Below, piece after piece: positions 27,888 through 36,994 of a DNA stretch of 64,000 bases. The position numbers and the translations under genes are program-made. Below the pieces are notes generated by a model. It saw only the letters and a list, made by a program, of their open reading frames with translations. It made no database searches and was not told the origin of the DNA. The DNA is from Brevundimonas subvibrioides (GTDB lineage: Bacteria; Pseudomonadota; Alphaproteobacteria; Caulobacterales; Caulobacteraceae), in NCBI RefSeq assembly GCF_027271155.1, contig NZ_CP114542.1:186001-250000 (forward strand). Direction: 5' to 3'. How positions within the stretch are numbered: position 1 is the stretch's first letter; every line of letters starts with the position of its first letter.

Positions 27888-29678
27888 ATGGGGACAGGAC
27901 GGCCGGGGCGATCGAAGCTGGAGGACCCGGTGTGGATCGCGCTCTTGGAACGCTATGTGGCCGGGGAGGTCGCGAGCGAACTGGCGGACGAGCACGGGGT
28001 CAGCGTGGAGGCCGTGGCCTGGCAGGCGCGGAACCGGGGCTATCGCAAGAAGGACCGGCCGGGGGCGGTCTATCGCTGGTCGCAGCCGCCGCCGATCACG
28101 CCCGCGCCCGATCCCGTGGTGGCGCGGGGGTTCGCCTTTGATCCTCTGGACCTGGAGGGGTCCGAGGCGCGGGCGCTGGAAAGCGCGCGGCGGGCGGCGG
28201 ACGAGGGGCGGCTGCCGGACTTTCTGGCGCTGACGCAGAGCGCGCGGGGGATAAGGCGGTTGAAAGAGCGTGGGGCGTTGCCCCCTCCACCGCCTTCGGC
28301 GGTCCCCCTCCCCCAAGAGGGGGAGGAGAAGTGCGAGCCTGTGCTGCGCGACGCGCAGAGGGCGCCGGCGGGGGACTGGACGACGTGGCTGTTTCTGGGG
28401 GGACGAGGGGCGGGGAAGACGCTGGCGGGGGCGGTGTGGTTGGCGGATCAGGCGGAGAGGCTGGGGGCCGGGGGGCGGCTGGCGCTGATCGGGGGCAGTC
28501 TGCACGACGTGCGCGAGGTGATGGTCGAGGGGGTGTCGGGGATCGCCTCGCTGGCGCGGTGGAACGATCCGAAATGGTGCGGGGTGCGGCCGGTGTTCGA
28601 ACCGTCGCGGAAGCGGCTGGTGTTTCCGAACGGGGCGGTGGCGCAGGCCTTCTCGGCCGAGGACCCGGAAGCCCTGCGGGGGCCTCAGTTCGCGGCGGCC
28701 TGGGCGGACGAGTTCTGTGCCTGGCCCAGAGGCGGACGGGGCGGGCGGGGCGGGCCGGGGGCGACCCTGGCCCTGCTGCGGATGGGGTTGCGGCTGGGCG
28801 AGCGGCCCCGGCTGGTGGTGACGACGACGCCCAAGCCGATCGGGGCGCTGAGGGACCTGCGGGCCGAGCCGGGGCTGGTCCAGACCCATGCGGCGACACG
28901 GGACAATGCAGAGAACCTGGCGGCGGGCTTCGTCGAGGGGCTGGAGCGGCTGTACGGCGGGACGCGGAAGGCCGCGCAGGAGCTGGAGGGGCGGGTGGTG
29001 GACGTCGAGGGGGCGCTTTTTTCTGCGGAGATGCTCGCGCGAGCGCGCTCGCATCCCGCCGGGGGCTACCGCCCTTCGGGCTACTTGAGCCCCCGGACCC
29101 CCGGGGGTGACTCACCGGACGCAGGCGACGGCGGGGTGGGCTTCGACCGCATCGTGGTGGCGATCGATCCGACGACGACGGCGGGGGGGAATGCCTGTGG
29201 CATCGTGGTCGCAGCGCGCGCGGGGGACCGGGCCCATGTGCTGGCGGATCGCTCGGTGGCGGGGCTGGGGCCGGACGGCTGGGCGCGACGGGCGGTGCGG
29301 GCGGCCGAGGCGTTCGGCGCGATCGCCCTGGTGGTCGAGGTCAACCAAGGCGGCGAGATGGTGCGGGCGGTGCTGAAGACCGCGGGCTGTTCGGTGCGCA
29401 TCCGCGAGGTGCGGGCGACCAAGGGCAAGCGGATCCGGGCCGAGCCGGTGGCGGCCCTGTACGAACAGGGGCGGGTCACCCATGCGCCGGGGCTGGGGGC
29501 GCTGGAGGAGGAGCTGATGGCGATCGGGGGCGAGGATGGCGGTGCGTGGGGCCTGGACCGGGCGGACGCCCTGGTCTGGGCGCTGACGGACCTGCTGATC
29601 GACCGGTCGGGGGGTGAGGGGCCGCGCATCCGGATGCTGGACTGGCCGGCGGGGCGACCGGGGCTGTCGATGTGCTAG
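27888..29678 (+). CDS. terminase large subunit (gene-transfer-agent/phage type)
   Basis: 596 residues. The packaging ATPase motor and nuclease of tailed phages and gene transfer agents. The N-terminal about 50 residues look like a helix-turn-helix (VASELADEHGVSVEAVAWQA), which is also found in GTA terminases. The ATPase has Walker A LFLGGRGAGKTLAG (171-178), FAAAWADEFCAW as Walker B, and VVTTTPKPI as the coupling motif. The nuclease domain has IVVAIDPTTTAGG, LVVEVNQGGEMV and the final DRADALVWALTDLL. Two proline/glycine-rich inserts, residues 129-147 and about 390-412, are translated palindromic repeats. No portal, protease, capsid or tail gene lies downstream, so it is an orphan. Whether it is still functional is open. 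Confidence 0.85.
   Translation: MGTGRPGRSKLEDPVWIALLERYVAGEVASELADEHGVSVEAVAWQARNRGYRKKDRPGAVYRWSQPPPITPAPDPVVARGFAFDPLDLEGSEARALESARRAADEGRLPDFLALTQSARGIRRLKERGALPPPPPSAVPLPQEGEEKCEPVLRDAQRAPAGDWTTWLFLGGRGAGKTLAGAVWLADQAERLGAGGRLALIGGSLHDVREVMVEGVSGIASLARWNDPKWCGVRPVFEPSRKRLVFPNGAVAQAFSAEDPEALRGPQFAAAWADEFCAWPRGGRGGRGGPGATLALLRMGLRLGERPRLVVTTTPKPIGALRDLRAEPGLVQTHAATRDNAENLAAGFVEGLERLYGGTRKAAQELEGRVVDVEGALFSAEMLARARSHPAGGYRPSGYLSPRTPGGDSPDAGDGGVGFDRIVVAIDPTTTAGGNACGIVVAARAGDRAHVLADRSVAGLGPDGWARRAVRAAEAFGAIALVVEVNQGGEMVRAVLKTAGCSVRIREVRATKGKRIRAEPVAALYEQGRVTHAPGLGALEEELMAIGGEDGGAWGLDRADALVWALTDLLIDRSGGEGPRIRMLDWPAGRPGLSMC
28280..28330 (+). repeat. palindromic repeat inside the terminase gene
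   Basis: 28280-28314 is identical over 35 bases to the intergenic copy at 27714-27748, and the following CCCTCCCCCAAGAGGGGGAGG is the second hairpin. It is read in frame as ALPPPPPSAVPLPQEGEE, between the N-terminal helix-turn-helix part and the Walker A motif. Confidence 0.85.
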
Positions 29679-29688
29679 GAGCCTGCGG

Positions 29689-30879
29689 ATGAAGACCGGA
29701 AGCTGGGACGTTGTGGTGGTGGGCGCGGGCGCGGCGGGGATGCTGTGCGCGGCCGAGGCGGGCCGGCGCGGGCGCGCCGTGCTGGTCGTCGACCACGCCA
29801 GGGCGCCGGGCGAGAAGATCCGCATCTCGGGTGGCGGGCGGTGCAACTTCACCAATACGGGGACGACGGTCGCCAACTTCCTGGGCGAGAACCCCCGGTT
29901 CGCGGCCTCGGCCCTGGGGCGGTTCACGGTTCAGGACTTCGTCCGGCGCGTCGACCGGGCGGGGATCGCCTGGCACGAAAAGACCCTGGGCCAGCTGTTC
30001 TGCGACGACTCGGCCCGGCAGATCGTGCGGATGCTGACCGATGCGATGAGAGAGGCGGGGGTGAGCCTGCGGCTGGGCACCGGTGTGGAGGCGGTGGCGC
30101 GCGAGGGGGACGGCTTCGCCCTGACCCTGTCGGACGGGACGGCGGTGCGATGCGCCTCTCTGGTGGTGGCGACGGGGGGCAAGTCGATCCCGAAGATGGG
30201 GGCGACGGGCTGGGGCTATGACCTGGCGCGCCAGTTCGGGCTGCGGGTGACGGAGACGCGGCCGGCCCTGGTGCCGCTGACGTTCGAGGCCGGGCTGCTG
30301 GAACAGACGACGCCGCTGGCCGGGGTGGCGGTGGACGCCGTGGTCTCGACCGGCAAGACCCGGTTCGAGGAGGCGGTCCTGTTCACCCACCGCGGACTAT
30401 CGGGCCCGGCGATCCTGCAGATCAGCTCCTACTGGCGCGAGGGGGAGGCGATCACGGTCCGGATGGCCCCGGGCGTGCCGGTGCTGGAGCGGCTGAAGGC
30501 GGCCAAGGCCGAGAACGGCGGCAAACAGGCGGTGCGCACGGCGCTGGGCCACATCGTGCCGCGCCGCCTGGCCGAGGTGCTGACGGCGCGCGAGGGCGCC
30601 GACGGCAAACTGGCCGAGGTCGGCGACAGGGTCCTGGCGCGGCTGGACGCGGCGGTGAACGCCTGGACCTTCAAGCCGGTGGGCTCCGAAGGCTATCGCA
30701 CCGCCGAGGTCACCCTGGGCGGGGTCGCCACCGACCCGCTGGACCAGCAGACCATGGCGGCGAAGTCCGTGCCGGGCCTGTATTTCATCGGCGAGGTCGT
30801 CGACATCACCGGCTGGCTGGGCGGGTACAATTTCCAGTGGGCGTGGTCGTCGGGCTGGGTCGCGGGGCAGGCCGTCTGA
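29689..30879 (+). CDS. NAD(P)/FAD-dependent oxidoreductase, HI0933/BaiN family
   Basis: 396 residues. The start at 29689 has AGGAG eight bases upstream. The N-terminal FAD-binding motif is VVVVGAGAAGMLCAAEAG, followed by the family signature KIRISGGGRCNFTNTG. A middle substrate-like domain is followed by LVVATGGKSIPKMGATGWG, and the C-terminal GLYFIGEVVDITGWLGGYNFQWAWSSG closes the FAD site. Family members are flavoproteins with mostly unknown substrates; BaiN from gut clostridia reduces bile acid intermediates, but this cannot be carried over. It lies 10 bases after the terminase stop, without a functional link. Confidence 0.87.
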   Translation: MKTGSWDVVVVGAGAAGMLCAAEAGRRGRAVLVVDHARAPGEKIRISGGGRCNFTNTGTTVANFLGENPRFAASALGRFTVQDFVRRVDRAGIAWHEKTLGQLFCDDSARQIVRMLTDAMREAGVSLRLGTGVEAVAREGDGFALTLSDGTAVRCASLVVATGGKSIPKMGATGWGYDLARQFGLRVTETRPALVPLTFEAGLLEQTTPLAGVAVDAVVSTGKTRFEEAVLFTHRGLSGPAILQISSYWREGEAITVRMAPGVPVLERLKAAKAENGGKQAVRTALGHIVPRRLAEVLTAREGADGKLAEVGDRVLARLDAAVNAWTFKPVGSEGYRTAEVTLGGVATDPLDQQTMAAKSVPGLYFIGEVVDITGWLGGYNFQWAWSSGWVAGQAV

Positions 30880-30881
30880 CG

Positions 30882-31118
30882 TCAATGCCCCTCGGGCGGC
30901 CTTGCGGCGGGGTCGAGGTAGTCGCTTTCGGCGTGGTGGTCGGGCGACAGGACGAAGCGGCGGTCGCAATAGCCGCACTCGACGAAATCCGCCGCCCCCA
31001 TGTCCAGATAGACCAGCGGATGACCCAGGACCCCGCCGCCGTCGCAGGCGACCCGTCTGGTCGAGACCACGATCTGTTCGGGCGGGGCGACGAGGGTTTC
31101 GGGGTGGCGCGGGGGCAT
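30882..31118 (-). CDS. zinc-finger (CHCC) protein, NDUFS6-like
   Basis: 78 residues. It has the CHCC layout: C25 in RRVACDGGGVLGHPLVYLDM with the histidine nearby, and FVECGYCDRRFVL with the last two cysteines. In mitochondria the related NDUFS6 subunit belongs to complex I, and Alphaproteobacteria have the same small protein as a free zinc-finger polypeptide. It is convergent with the flavoprotein gene, two bases from its end. Confidence 0.85.
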   Translation of the reverse strand: MPPRHPETLVAPPEQIVVSTRRVACDGGGVLGHPLVYLDMGAADFVECGYCDRRFVLSPDHHAESDYLDPAARPPEGH

Positions 31119-31193
31119 GATCGGATCCGTGGTCTTGGCGAGGGGAGGCCCGGAGCCTAGTTAGACGGCCACGCCTCCCGCCGAAAGTCCCTT

Positions 31194-32168
31194 ATGACCC
31201 AGACCGAGCCCCTGCCCGCCAATGCCATCGAGGTGCACGGGCTGGAAAAGACCTATGCCGGGTCCAGGAAGTCCCCGCCCAAGACGGCCCTGCGCGGCGT
31301 CGATCTGGTCATCCCCAGAGGCTCGATGTTCGGCCTGCTGGGGCCCAATGGCGCGGGCAAGTCGACGCTGATCAACATCCTGGCGGGGGTGGTCAACAAG
31401 ACCGGCGGGACGGCCGCCATCTGGGGGCGGGACATCGACGCGCGGCCGCGCGATGCCCGGGCGGCGCTGGGCGTGGTGCCGCAGGAGATCGTGGCCGACG
31501 TCTTCTTCACCCCGCGCGAGGCGCTGGAGGTGCAGGCGGGGTTCTATGGCGTGCCGAAGTCGGAGCGGCGGTCCGACGAGCTGCTGGCGGCGCTGGGCCT
31601 GTCGGACAAGGCCAATGCCTATGTGCGGGCCCTGTCGGGCGGGATGAAGCGCCGACTGATGGTGGCCAAGGCCCTGGTCCACAATCCGCCCATCCTGATC
31701 CTGGACGAGCCGACCGCCGGCGTGGACGTCGAGCTGCGTCGCCAGCTGTGGGAGTATGTCCGGCGCATCAATGCCGAGGGCGTGACCATCCTTTTGACCA
31801 CCCACTATCTGGAGGAGGCGCAGGCGCTCTGCGACACCATCGCCATCATGAACCGGGGACAGGTCGTGGCCTGCGAGCCGACGCCCCAGCTGCTGCGGCG
31901 GCTGGATACGCGCAATGTCGTGGTGACCCCGGAACACCCGCTGGACGGCCCGCCGGTCGTGGCCGGGTTCGAGGTCCTGGCCCGGCCCAACGGGGCCTTC
32001 GCCATCACCTATCGCAAGGGCCAGTCGTCGGTGGAACAGGTTCTGGCCGCCGTGCGCGCGGCCGGAATCACGATCTCGGACATCACCACCGAGGATCCGG
32101 ACCTGGAAGACGTCTTTTTGGCCCTGACCTATGGCGATGCGACCGCGGTCAGCCCGACGAAGGACTAG
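31194..32168 (+). CDS. ABC transporter ATP-binding protein (ABC-2 type)
   Basis: 324 residues. The ATPase has Walker A GLLGPNGAGKSTLINIL, signature ALSGGMKRRLMVAKAL and Walker B PILILDEPTAGVDVELRRQL, with the switch histidine in LLTTHYLEEAQALCD. The last about 85 residues (ARPNGAFAITYRKGQSSVEQ...) are the extra C-terminal domain of exporters of the YadG/CcmA group. No membrane subunit lies next to it on either side, so its permease must be encoded elsewhere or be lost. Substrate unknown. Confidence 0.88.
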   Translation: MTQTEPLPANAIEVHGLEKTYAGSRKSPPKTALRGVDLVIPRGSMFGLLGPNGAGKSTLINILAGVVNKTGGTAAIWGRDIDARPRDARAALGVVPQEIVADVFFTPREALEVQAGFYGVPKSERRSDELLAALGLSDKANAYVRALSGGMKRRLMVAKALVHNPPILILDEPTAGVDVELRRQLWEYVRRINAEGVTILLTTHYLEEAQALCDTIAIMNRGQVVACEPTPQLLRRLDTRNVVVTPEHPLDGPPVVAGFEVLARPNGAFAITYRKGQSSVEQVLAAVRAAGITISDITTEDPDLEDVFLALTYGDATAVSPTKD

Positions 32169-32174
32169 GGTTTG

Positions 32175-32199
32175 GGCAGTGGGCAGTAGGCAGTAGGGA
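32175..32199 (+). repeat. short tandem repeat (GGGCAGTA units)
   Basis: Three imperfect seven- to eight-base units, GGGCAGT, GGGCAGTA and GGCAGTA, follow the ABC gene directly. The rest of the interval up to 32408 shows no gene. Confidence 0.6.
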
Positions 32200-32408
32200 A
32201 GAGGCTCGAGCGGGGACGGCCGTCGGGTCGCCGGGATCGGTCGGCCGATGAACGACCCCGTGTCCGATCCGGACAATAGATCCGCCGCCGCTACTTCATC
32301 GCCCACGCTCCATCTCCGAAGAAAAGCTGGCGTGTTGCGTTCACCGGTTGAGCCCACCACCCATAGCCGACGAAGTCAGCGTCCGCAGTCGGGCAGGCCT
32401 TAGGGCCG

Positions 32409-32795
32409 TCAGAGCACCATCACGGTGCCGAGCAGCAGGGTCGCGCCGCGCTGGCCGAGGATGATGTTCATGGCCGATTGATACTGGCGCGACAGGCGGT
32501 CGACATTGGGGGGCTGGCCGGGGAGCAGGGTCGCGGCCTCGCGCTGGGCGAGGATGGCGAAGACGGCGCGGACGCGGGGCTCGGACTGCCGGGCCCGCAG
32601 AAGCAGGGCGGGGTCGGCGACATCGACGCCGGCCTCGATCGTCATCACGCCGCGGCGACCGTCGGGCCGGAAGGTATTGGCCGTAATGGTGGGGTAGCGC
32701 AGATAGGTGCTGGCCGGCGCTCCGCCGCCCTCGGAGGCGAGGGCGGGCGTGGCCGCGAGGGCCAGGGGGGCGGCGAGCAGGGCGCGACGGTTCAT
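32409..32795 (-). CDS. small exported protein of unknown function
   Basis: 128 residues. MNRRALLAAPLALAATPALA is a signal peptide, with an arginine pair that could allow either the Sec or Tat route, and cleavage near ALA-SEGGG. The mature part (about 108 residues) has a hydrophobic C-terminus and the segments YPTITANTFRPDGRRGVMTI and ILAQREAATLLPGQ. The arrangement recalls a FliL-like periplasmic protein, but I do not see enough to name it. Confidence 0.6.
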   Translation of the reverse strand: MNRRALLAAPLALAATPALASEGGGAPASTYLRYPTITANTFRPDGRRGVMTIEAGVDVADPALLLRARQSEPRVRAVFAILAQREAATLLPGQPPNVDRLSRQYQSAMNIILGQRGATLLLGTVMVL

Positions 32796-32982
32796 GGTCC
32801 CCGGTGTGCCACAGTGGCGCTTAAGGACGGGTTACGCCGGGTGGGCCGTTCGAAACGGCTCGCCCGGGCGGCGCGGCTGGGGCATGGTCGGGCGTGGCCC
32901 CGTTCTTCCGAAATCCCGTTCCCGTCGCCCGTCCGGATCGTCCGGGCGTTCGCCCTGCGCCCCTGACGCCGGAGGTCCGGGC

Positions 32983-33648
32983 ATGAGGGTGCTGGTGATC
33001 GATACGGCGCTGGAGTCCTGTACCGCCGCGGTGTTCGAGAACGGGGCGAGGCTGGGTATCCGGTCCGAGGTCATGGCGCGCGGCCATTCCGAGCGGCTGG
33101 GCGGCTTCGTGCGCGATGCGGTGGCCGAGGCCGGCGGCGGGTTCGAGGCGATCGACCGGATCGGGGTCACCGTCGGTCCGGGGTCGTTCACGGGGCTGCG
33201 GGTCGGGCTGGCGTTCGCCCAGGGTCTGGGCGCGGCGCTGGATCGGCCCGTCGTGGGCGTATCGACGCTGGCGGCCCTGGCGAGGAGCGCCGATCAGGGA
33301 CACGGAACGACCGCCGCCGTCATCGATGCGCGGCGCGGTCAGGTCTATCTGCAGACCTTCGTCGACGGCCGCGCGGCGTCCGACCCGCAAGCGCTGGAGC
33401 TCGCGACGGCGATCGCCGTGCTGGCCCGGGGCGGGCCATGGCGACTGGTCGGGTCGGGCGCGGCCCTGATCGACCCGTCGGCCCGACCAGCCCCATCGCT
33501 TTCGCCCGAGGCGCTTGCCGCCCTGACCGAAGGTCTGACGCCCGGCGACCACCCGCCCCGGCCCCTGTATCTGCGCGCGCCCGATGCCACACCCCCGACC
33601 CGACTGCCCGGACAGGCACGACCCGTGGCCCCCCTTTCCGGCGCATGA
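32983..33648 (+). CDS. tsaB: tRNA threonylcarbamoyladenosine biosynthesis protein TsaB
   Basis: 221 residues, the normal length. TsaB is the non-catalytic partner of TsaD in making t6A at position 37 of ANN-decoding tRNAs. The N-terminal ASKHA fold has VLVIDTALESCTAAVFE and the conserved VTVGPGSFTGLRVGLAF. GGAGG precedes the ATG. Its stop overlaps the ATG of rimI by four bases, and fur follows in the same run, a gene order known from Caulobacter relatives. Confidence 0.9.
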   Translation: MRVLVIDTALESCTAAVFENGARLGIRSEVMARGHSERLGGFVRDAVAEAGGGFEAIDRIGVTVGPGSFTGLRVGLAFAQGLGAALDRPVVGVSTLAALARSADQGHGTTAAVIDARRGQVYLQTFVDGRAASDPQALELATAIAVLARGGPWRLVGSGAALIDPSARPAPSLSPEALAALTEGLTPGDHPPRPLYLRAPDATPPTRLPGQARPVAPLSGA

Positions 33649-34085
33649 CCGGTCCGACCGACCTGGCCGGGGCCCTGGCCACGCTTCATGCCGAGGCGTT
33701 CGACGCGCCCTGGTCGGTTTCGGCCTTCACCGATCTGCTTGCGCAGCCGGGCGTGCTTCTGGAGGCCGGGGCCGACGGATTCGTCCTGATTCGGCTGGCG
33801 GCCGACGAGGCGGAGATCCTGACGCTGGCGGTCCGGCCCCCGGCGCGTCGCAACGGCCTTGCCTCGCGCCTGGTCGAGGCCGTGTCCCGGCGAGCGGCGG
33901 GGATGGGGGCGACGCGGCTGTTTCTGGAGGTGGCCGAGGACAATGCGGCGGCGCGGGCGCTGTATGACCGCCTCGGGTTCGAGCCGGCCGGGCGGCGACC
34001 CCGCTACTATGCCCGCCCGGACGGCCCGGCGGTCGATGCGCTGCTACTGGTTCTCAACTTGCCGGCGAGCCTTCCCACCGCGTGA
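33645..34085 (+). CDS. rimI: ribosomal protein S18 alanine N-acetyltransferase RimI
   Basis: 146 residues. A GNAT-fold acetyltransferase: the acetyl-CoA loop LAVRPPARRNGLASRLVE (R-x2-G-like) and LFLEVAEDNAAARALYDRLGF are typical of RimI, whose known target is the N-terminus of ribosomal protein S18. I start at the ATG at 33645, overlapping tsaB; the longer open frame covers tsaB in another register. The pairing of tsaB and rimI is common in bacteria. Confidence 0.88.
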   Translation: MTGPTDLAGALATLHAEAFDAPWSVSAFTDLLAQPGVLLEAGADGFVLIRLAADEAEILTLAVRPPARRNGLASRLVEAVSRRAAGMGATRLFLEVAEDNAAARALYDRLGFEPAGRRPRYYARPDGPAVDALLLVLNLPASLPTA

Positions 34086-34108
34086 TCGCGGCCCTATTCT
34101 GCAAGACC

Positions 34109-34588
34109 ATGGACCGGATCGAGAAACTCTGCGCCGAGCGCGGCATGCGCATGACCGAACAGCGGCGCGTGATCGCCCGCGTCCTGGGCAATGCCGAGGA
34201 CCATCCGGACGTCGAGGAGCTGTACCGCCGCGCCTCCGCCATCGATCCGCACATCTCGATCGCCACCGTCTATCGCACCGTGCGCCTGTTCGAGGAGGCC
34301 GGGGTGGTCGAGAAGCACGATTTCGGCGACGGCCGGTCGCGCTACGAAGAGGCCGGCGACGACCATCACGATCACCTGATCGACACGCGCACCGGGGAGG
34401 TCATCGAGTTCTTCGACGCAGAGATCGAACGGCTGAAGACCGAGATCGCCGAACGGCTGGGCTTTGAACTGGTCGGGCACAAGCTGGAGCTCTACGGCAA
34501 GGCCATCGAAGGGGCCGAGCCGTCCAAGCGCGAGGGGCTGATCTTCACGCGCAATGCCGCGCGGGTGAACCCCGAAGGGCTGTCCTGA
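34109..34588 (+). CDS. fur: Fur-family transcriptional regulator
   Basis: 159 residues from the ATG at 34109 ([16 protein letters not shown]); a GTG at 34082 overlapping rimI is an alternative start. The winged helix is [10 protein letters not shown]...[20 protein letters not shown], and the metal site segment is [13 protein letters not shown] followed by an E-rich strand and [10 protein letters not shown]. The Cys-x2-Cys zinc pair of E. coli Fur is missing, as is normal for alphaproteobacterial Fur/Mur. It may sense iron or manganese. The location downstream of rimI and upstream of miaB is conserved. Confidence 0.87.
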   Translation: MDRIEKLCAERGMRMTEQRRVIARVLGNAEDHPDVEELYRRASAIDPHISIATVYRTVRLFEEAGVVEKHDFGDGRSRYEEAGDDHHDHLIDTRTGEVIEFFDAEIERLKTEIAERLGFELVGHKLELYGKAIEGAEPSKREGLIFTRNAARVNPEGLS

Positions 34589-34632
34589 AGCCTCGCCTTG
34601 CGGTCGCCGGGATCGGCGATCATAAGCCCGCC

Positions 34633-36021
34633 ATGACCGAGACCCTCGCTCCGCCCCTGGTCGAGACGGCCGCGCCTGATCCGGCGCCGAAGCGGCTGTT
34701 CATCAAGACCTATGGCTGCCAGATGAACGTCTATGACAGCGAGCGCATGACCGATGTGCTGCGCCCGCTGGGCTATGTGCCGACGGACACGCCCGAGGGC
34801 GCCGACTTCGTCATCCTGAACACCTGCCACATCCGTGAGAAGGCGGCCGAGAAGGTCTATTCCGAACTGGGCAAGCTGCGGCTGATGAAGCTGGACAAGG
34901 CGGCTTCGGGCGGCGGGGCCATGACGATCGCGGTGGCCGGTTGCGTCGCCCAGGCCGAGGGCGAGGAGATCATGCGTCGCCAGCCGGCGGTGGACATCGT
35001 CGTCGGACCCCAGGCCTATCACCAGCTGCCGGAACTGCTGACCCGGACGGCGCGGGCGCGGGGCGAGCGGATCGGCGCGGATTTCGCACCGAACGAGAAG
35101 TTCGATGCCATGCCGGCGGTCCGCGGCGTGGACGGGCCGACCGCCTTCCTGACGGTGCAGGAGGGATGCGACAAGTTCTGCAGCTTCTGCGTCGTGCCCT
35201 ATACGCGCGGGGCCGAATGGTCGCGCCCGGTCGCCGATGTGCTGGCCGAGGCGCGGGGCCTGGCCTTGCAGGGCGTGCGCGAAGTCACCCTGCTGGGTCA
35301 GAACGTGAATGCCTATGACGGCCAGGGCGATGACGGCATCTGGAGCCTGGCCAGGCTGGCGCGGGCCCTGGCGGACATCCCCGGCATCGACCGCATTCGC
35401 TACACGACCAGCCACCCCAACGACATGTCCGACGACCTGATCGCGGCGCATCGGGAGGTGGATGCGCTGATGCCCTATCTGCACCTGCCGGTGCAGTCGG
35501 GATCGGACCGCATCCTGAGAGCGATGAACAGGAAGCACGGGCGCGCAACCTACATCGACCTGATCGGACGCATCCGCGAGGCGCGGCCCGACATCGCGAT
35601 CTCCGGGGACTTCATCGTCGGCTTCCCGGGCGAGACCGACCGGGATTTCGAGGACACCCTGGGGCTGGTCCGCGACGTCGGCTACGCCTCGGCGTTCAGC
35701 TTCCTGTATTCGCCCCGGCCCGGCACCCCGGCCGCGACCATGGGGACGCAGGTGCCGCACGAGGTGGCGCTGGCCCGGCTGCATGCGCTTCAGGCCCTGC
35801 TGCTGGAACAGCAGACGGCCTTCAACGCCGCCCAGGCCGGCAGGACCCTGAACGTGCTGTTCGAGAAGAAGGGCCGCCACGGGCGCCAGGCGATCGGTCG
35901 ATCCCCCTATCTGCAGTCGGTCCATGTCGAGGACGCGGATCATCTGATCGGCCAGATCGTTCCGGTGCGGATCGAGCACGGTCAGCAGAACAGTCTGAAA
36001 GGCATCCTTCTTGGCGCGTGA
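34633..36021 (+). CDS. miaB: tRNA-2-methylthio-N6-dimethylallyladenosine synthase MiaB
   Basis: 462 residues. A radical SAM methylthiotransferase that adds the methylthio group to i6A37. The N-terminal UPF0004 domain holds the three cysteines in [31 protein letters not shown] and [10 protein letters not shown]. The radical SAM cluster is [18 protein letters not shown]. The C-terminal TRAM domain is [20 protein letters not shown] onward. The phoH start lies 11 bases inside its end. Confidence 0.93.
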   Translation: MTETLAPPLVETAAPDPAPKRLFIKTYGCQMNVYDSERMTDVLRPLGYVPTDTPEGADFVILNTCHIREKAAEKVYSELGKLRLMKLDKAASGGGAMTIAVAGCVAQAEGEEIMRRQPAVDIVVGPQAYHQLPELLTRTARARGERIGADFAPNEKFDAMPAVRGVDGPTAFLTVQEGCDKFCSFCVVPYTRGAEWSRPVADVLAEARGLALQGVREVTLLGQNVNAYDGQGDDGIWSLARLARALADIPGIDRIRYTTSHPNDMSDDLIAAHREVDALMPYLHLPVQSGSDRILRAMNRKHGRATYIDLIGRIREARPDIAISGDFIVGFPGETDRDFEDTLGLVRDVGYASAFSFLYSPRPGTPAATMGTQVPHEVALARLHALQALLLEQQTAFNAAQAGRTLNVLFEKKGRHGRQAIGRSPYLQSVHVEDADHLIGQIVPVRIEHGQQNSLKGILLGA

Positions 36022-36994
36022 GAGCGAGTTCCTGGCCCTGGACGATGCGTCGCTCCGCGCGGTCATCGGGCCCAACAGCCGCCACGTCGCCCTGATCGAG
36101 GACGCGTTCAAGGTGCTGATCGAGGCCCCCGGCGGCGGTGTGTCGATCAACGGCGGGGCGCGGGACCGGGCCAATGCCAGGGCGGTCATCGCGGGCCTGA
36201 TCACGCGCGCCGAAAAGGGGGCGGAGGTCAACGAGGCCGACGTCCGGGCCGGCATCGGACAGGCGCGCGGGGTCGGCAAGGGCTTCAGCAACGACCCCAT
36301 GGCCCTGCCCGTCGGCAAGCGCGGGGCCATCGTGCCCAAGACCGATGCCCAGGCGCGCTATCTCGACATCCTGGCCGGTCACGAGCTCAGCTTCGGCGTC
36401 GGCCCGGCGGGGACGGGCAAGACGTTTCTGGCCGCGGCCTACGGCGCGTCCCTGTTGCGACGGGGCCAGGTGGACCGGCTGGTCATCACCCGCCCGGCGG
36501 TCGAGGCCGGCGAGAAGCTGGGTTTCCTGCCCGGCGACCTGAACGAGAAGGTCGATCCCTATCTGGCCCCGATCTGGGAGGCATTGAACGACATTCTCGG
36601 CCCCGAGGACGTCCAGCGGCGGCGCGACAAGGGCGAGATCGAGGCCGCCCCCATCGCCTTCATGCGCGGCCGGACCCTGAGCCACGCCTTCGTCATCGTC
36701 GACGAGGCACAGAACACGTCGCGGCTGCAGATGAAGATGGTCCTGACCCGGCTGGGCGAGGGCGCGCGCATGGTCGTCACCGGGGACCCGTCGCAGATCG
36801 ACCTGCTGAACCCCCGCGACTCGGGCCTGGCCCACGCGCTTCGGATCCTGCGCGACGTCAAGGGCGTGGGGGTGCTGGAGTTCGAGGCCCAGGACGTGGT
36901 GCGCCACGCCATGGTCGAACGGATCGTGCGCGCCTATGACGCCGATGCCGCCCGGGGCCGCCCCGGACCCGGGCCGGAGGATACCGGCCGTTGA
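36011..36994 (+). CDS. phoH: PhoH family ATPase
   Basis: 327 residues from a TTG at 36011 that overlaps miaB. The N-terminal part (about 1-100) resembles a KH/small domain ([19 protein letters not shown]), and the ATPase domain has Walker [19 protein letters not shown] and Walker [19 protein letters not shown]. PhoH/YbeZ proteins act with YbeY in rRNA maturation and quality control, and ybeY is the next gene, overlapping by four bases. Confidence 0.92.
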   Translation: MARESEFLALDDASLRAVIGPNSRHVALIEDAFKVLIEAPGGGVSINGGARDRANARAVIAGLITRAEKGAEVNEADVRAGIGQARGVGKGFSNDPMALPVGKRGAIVPKTDAQARYLDILAGHELSFGVGPAGTGKTFLAAAYGASLLRRGQVDRLVITRPAVEAGEKLGFLPGDLNEKVDPYLAPIWEALNDILGPEDVQRRRDKGEIEAAPIAFMRGRTLSHAFVIVDEAQNTSRLQMKMVLTRLGEGARMVVTGDPSQIDLLNPRDSGLAHALRILRDVKGVGVLEFEAQDVVRHAMVERIVRAYDADAARGRPGPGPEDTGR

